DNA from: CAIUGU01 sp965279735
GTDB lineage: Bacteria > Pseudomonadota > Gammaproteobacteria > Steroidobacterales > Steroidobacteraceae
Assembly (NCBI GenBank): GCA_965279735.1
Contig: OZ257260.1
Coordinates: 3,975,058 to 4,039,057, forward strand
DNA: 64,000 nt
Direction of reading: 5' to 3'
Position numbers and translations under genes: made by a program. Below are positions 60,005-64,000 of the stretch, one piece after another; positions within the stretch are counted from its first letter, which is position 1; each line of letters starts with the position of its first letter. The notes beneath the pieces are model-generated. The model was not told the origin of the DNA. It worked only from the letters and a program-made list of their open reading frames with translations, and made no database searches.

Positions 60005-61039
60005 ATGATTCGTGAGGTCGGGCGCGTGCGAGCGGCTATTCGGTTGGGGCAAACAAACACTGCCCGCGCATTCCAGGGCGTTCTCCTGCTCGTCATCGCC
60101 CTTTGCACCTGGCCCGCGCATGCCGAATGGTTCGAGCGTGTTGAAGACGGAATCATGGGCACGCGCATTGCCGTCGAGCTGTGGGCCGACGACAAGCAGG
60201 TTGCGGATCAGGCCTTCTCGCGTGTCATGGACGAAATGCGGCGCATCGATACCACGATGAGCACGTACAAGCCGGACAGCGAAGTGTCGAAGGTCAACGC
60301 ACTGGCCGCACGTGAACCTGTCCGCATCAGTGCCGAGCTGTTCGACCTGCTCGAGACCTCGCTGGAGTATTCGCGCATCACGGACGGTGCGTTCGACATC
60401 ACATACGCCAGTGTCGGCTTCATGTACGACTTCCGCAGTCGCGTGAAGCCCACGGAAGCTGAAATCGCGAAGGCGCTGCCGGCGGTCAATTACCGGCACC
60501 TCGAACTCGACAAGGCAAAGCGGACAGTGCATTTCTCGCAGCCCGGTGTGCGCATCGATCTCGGTGGCATCGCGAAAGGCCATTCGGTGGATCGCGGCAT
60601 CGCGATCCTGCAGGGCATGAAGATCGAACACGCGTCCGTCACGGCAGGCGGCGATTCCCGCATCATCGGCGATCGCAGGGGTGCGCCCTGGGTCGTGGGC
60701 ATCCGTCATCCCGACGACAAGAACAAGGTCATCGCACGCATTCCCCTCGTGGATACGGCGATCTCGACATCGGGCGACTACGAGCGCTATTTCGACGAGA
60801 AGGGCGTGCGTTACCACCACATCATCGATCCGGCCAGCGGCCATTCCGCGAGCAAGGTCCGCAGCGCCACCATCCTGGCGCCGACCGCCACGCGCACCGA
60901 TGGCCTCTCCAAAACCGCCTTCGTGCTTGGTGCCGAAAAGGCCATCGAAATCTACAATGGACTAGGCGATGTCGATGCCATTCTCGTGACACCGGAAGGC
61001 AAGGTGCTTTATACGAAGGGGCTCGAGGCGCCGAATTGA
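60005..61039 (+). CDS. apbE: FAD:protein FMN transferase ApbE
   Basis: A 344-residue exported protein with a signal peptide near residues 20-40 (AFQGVLLLVIALCTWPAHA). The ApbE pattern is clear: MGTRIAVELWADD near residue 55, DMxR/EMRRIDTTMSTYKPDSEVSKVNA near 80, VRIDLGGIAKGHSVDRGI near 182, TAGGDSRIIG near 217 and STSGDYERYF near 255. It attaches FMN to threonine of target proteins such as RnfG, NqrC or flavin-containing reductases. No target is visible nearby, and no rnf or nqr genes are in the window. Confidence 0.93.
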   Translation: MIREVGRVRAAIRLGQTNTARAFQGVLLLVIALCTWPAHAEWFERVEDGIMGTRIAVELWADDKQVADQAFSRVMDEMRRIDTTMSTYKPDSEVSKVNALAAREPVRISAELFDLLETSLEYSRITDGAFDITYASVGFMYDFRSRVKPTEAEIAKALPAVNYRHLELDKAKRTVHFSQPGVRIDLGGIAKGHSVDRGIAILQGMKIEHASVTAGGDSRIIGDRRGAPWVVGIRHPDDKNKVIARIPLVDTAISTSGDYERYFDEKGVRYHHIIDPASGHSASKVRSATILAPTATRTDGLSKTAFVLGAEKAIEIYNGLGDVDAILVTPEGKVLYTKGLEAPN

Positions 61040-61049
61040 GGTTGGAGAC

Positions 61050-61245
61050 GGCCGACTGTCAAGCAGAAAAGTCTGGCGGCAAATGGCTCTGCGTCAGAGA
61101 GCCTGCCGGCAAGCAAGCCTGTCGGCAGGTAAGCCTCCGGCAGGAGGGCTTGCCAGCAGGCCAGATCTGGCTTGCCGACAGGCTTACTTGTCGGAGACCT
61201 GCCTGCCGGTAGGCCCCCTTGCCGACAAAGACGGCCGGTTGCGTG
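61050..61245. repeat. Palindromic repeat region between apbE and cstA
   Basis: Dense GCCTG-CCGGCA repeats in both orientations. Bases 61115-61127 and 61173-61185 are a perfect 13-bp inverted repeat (AAGCCTGTCGGCA), centred near the palindrome CCAGATCTGG at 61161-61170. The left end has GGCCGACT and the right end GGCCGGTT, as in the hairpin at 58453, and the internal unit resembles the element at 3099-3308. It should form a large cruciform or RNA hairpin. No gene is visible. Confidence 0.75.
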
Positions 61246-61301
61246 TGTGATGGCGGCGGTTTCGGTTGCGATTGCTGAAAGCTACAAACGGATAACAACG
61301 T

Positions 61302-63355
<2,054 letters not shown>

Positions 63356-63359
<4 letters not shown>

Positions 63360-63547
63360 TTTCCATGGCCACCAGCCAGTTACGCCGGGCCTGGCAGTTC
63401 ATCCGGACGCTTGCCGGCGACGATGCGTACGACCGGTACCGCGCCCATCGGGAGGCCTGCCATGCGGGCGCTGCCTGCATGGATCGCAAGGCGTTCTACC
63501 TCGAGGCGCAGAGAAAGAAATGGAGCGGGGTCAACCGCTGCTGCTGA
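63356..63547 (+). CDS. YbdD/YjiX family small protein
   Basis: A 63-residue protein overlapping the cstA stop by four bases. It has the DUF466 layout: a short helix, DDAYDRYRAHREACH, then CMDRKAFYLEAQRKKW and a C-terminal NRCC. In E. coli YbdD and YjiX are needed for CstA and BtsT transport activity. It is probably the cognate partner here. Confidence 0.93.
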
Positions 63548-63628
63548 AGGCGGGACCCCCACCCCCGGGGCAGGGAGCGCTGTGTATAATGCGGCGCTCT
63601 TCGTCAGACCCCCTACAGGAAATCCAAG

Positions 63629-63961
63629 ATGGAATGGTTGATCTCTAGCGCCGCGGCGCAGGCTACGGGTACCGCTGCCCCGGGTAATGCGCTCATGCAG
63701 ATGGCGCCGCTGGTCCTCATTTTCGTCGTGTTCTACTTCCTGTTGATCCGGCCCCAGGCGAAGCGTGCCAAAGAGCACAAGGCCATGGTGGCCGCGCTTT
63801 CCGCTGGTGATGAAGTCGTGACCGGTGGCGGCATTCTCGGCAAGGTCGCCGAAGTGTCGGACCAGTTCCTCGTCGTCGAAGTGGCCGAGGGCGTCCAGGT
63901 CAAGGTGCAGCGCCATACCGTCACTCAAGTCCTGCCGAAAGGCAGCGTGAAGAGCGCCTGA
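63629..63961 (+). CDS. yajC: Preprotein translocase subunit YajC
   Basis: A 110-residue protein with a single N-terminal membrane helix (MAPLVLIFVVFYFLLIRPQAKRAKEHK) and the C-terminal family segment GGILGKVAEVSDQFLVVEVAEGVQVKVQRHTVTQVLP. It joins SecD-SecF at the Sec translocon. It is followed after 25 bases by the first codons of secD. Confidence 0.95.
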   Translation: MEWLISSAAAQATGTAAPGNALMQMAPLVLIFVVFYFLLIRPQAKRAKEHKAMVAALSAGDEVVTGGGILGKVAEVSDQFLVVEVAEGVQVKVQRHTVTQVLPKGSVKSA

Positions 63962-63986
63962 CGCTCCAGGGTCCTGCGAGTCCTTC

Positions 63987-64000
63987 ATGTACCAGTTTCC
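63987..64000 (+). CDS. secD: Start of secD (cut by window edge)
   Basis: Only the first codons, MYQF, remain before the edge. SecD in relatives starts MNQYP-LW, and its place after yajC is conserved. Identity rests on position. Confidence 0.6.

Overview
This is a GC-rich chromosomal window from a Gammaproteobacterium. Housekeeping genes point there: xerD-dsbC, fdxA, zapE, gpmA, uppP, and a queA-tgt ... yajC-secD backbone. A PQQ dehydrogenase, a split 2-oxoacid dehydrogenase with separate E1 alpha and beta, an ETF/ETF-QO system and an isoquinoline-oxidoreductase-type molybdoenzyme suggest an aerobe near Xanthomonadales/Nevskiales/Steroidobacterales. That placement is inference from gene content only. 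There is no rRNA, CRISPR array, intact IS element or prophage; one tRNA (Leu, CAA) is present.

Layout. 1-3.0 kb: the tail of a PQQ dehydrogenase, a threonine/serine dehydratase-like enzyme, a META lipoprotein and a PhzF enzyme. 3.1-7.4 kb: a palindromic 210-bp element abuts the promoter of a TPP-riboswitch-controlled thiamine acquisition operon (TonB receptor, YkoF-like thiamine-binding protein, PnuT-like transporter, thiamine-kinase-like enzyme). 7.4-24.3 kb: mostly central metabolism (ferredoxin, gpmA, 2-oxoacid dehydrogenase E1-E2), then a tightly overlapped minus-strand run of zapE, ETF-QO and two M16 proteases, then FabG-like, PlsC-like, xerD, dsbC, fdxA, NUDIX and etfBA. 24.4-30.8 kb: a trehalose cassette (otsB, GH15, otsA) followed by an MscS channel, an esterase and a small protein, which reads as an osmotic-stress unit.

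30.8-38.7 kb: an ECF sigma / putative anti-sigma / RDD membrane protein operon, a transglutaminase-like protein, an orphan usher-like lipoprotein, uppP and small unknowns. 38.8-50.3 kb is the most unusual part. It holds a flagellin carrying an inserted HEXXH metallopeptidase (flagellinolysin type) behind a sigma-28-like promoter. Next to it are a complete red/far-red sensing module (heme oxygenase, bacteriophytochrome kinase, LuxR-type response regulator, PAS protein resembling PpsR without its HTH), a cyclic-di-GMP-I riboswitch in front of a small surface lipoprotein, and a 1182-residue PKD/FG-GAP lipoprotein. Light, c-di-GMP and surface or motility proteins therefore sit side by side. 51.1-52.3 kb is gene-poor and lies at the 3' end of tRNA-Leu.

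52.6-64 kb: an isoquinoline-oxidoreductase-like pair, queA-tgt, an AI-2E family permease, a CorC/CNNM protein, apbE, cstA with its YbdD-type partner, yajC and the first codons of secD. Palindromic intergenic elements sharing short end motifs lie at 3.1, 58.45 and 61.1 kb.
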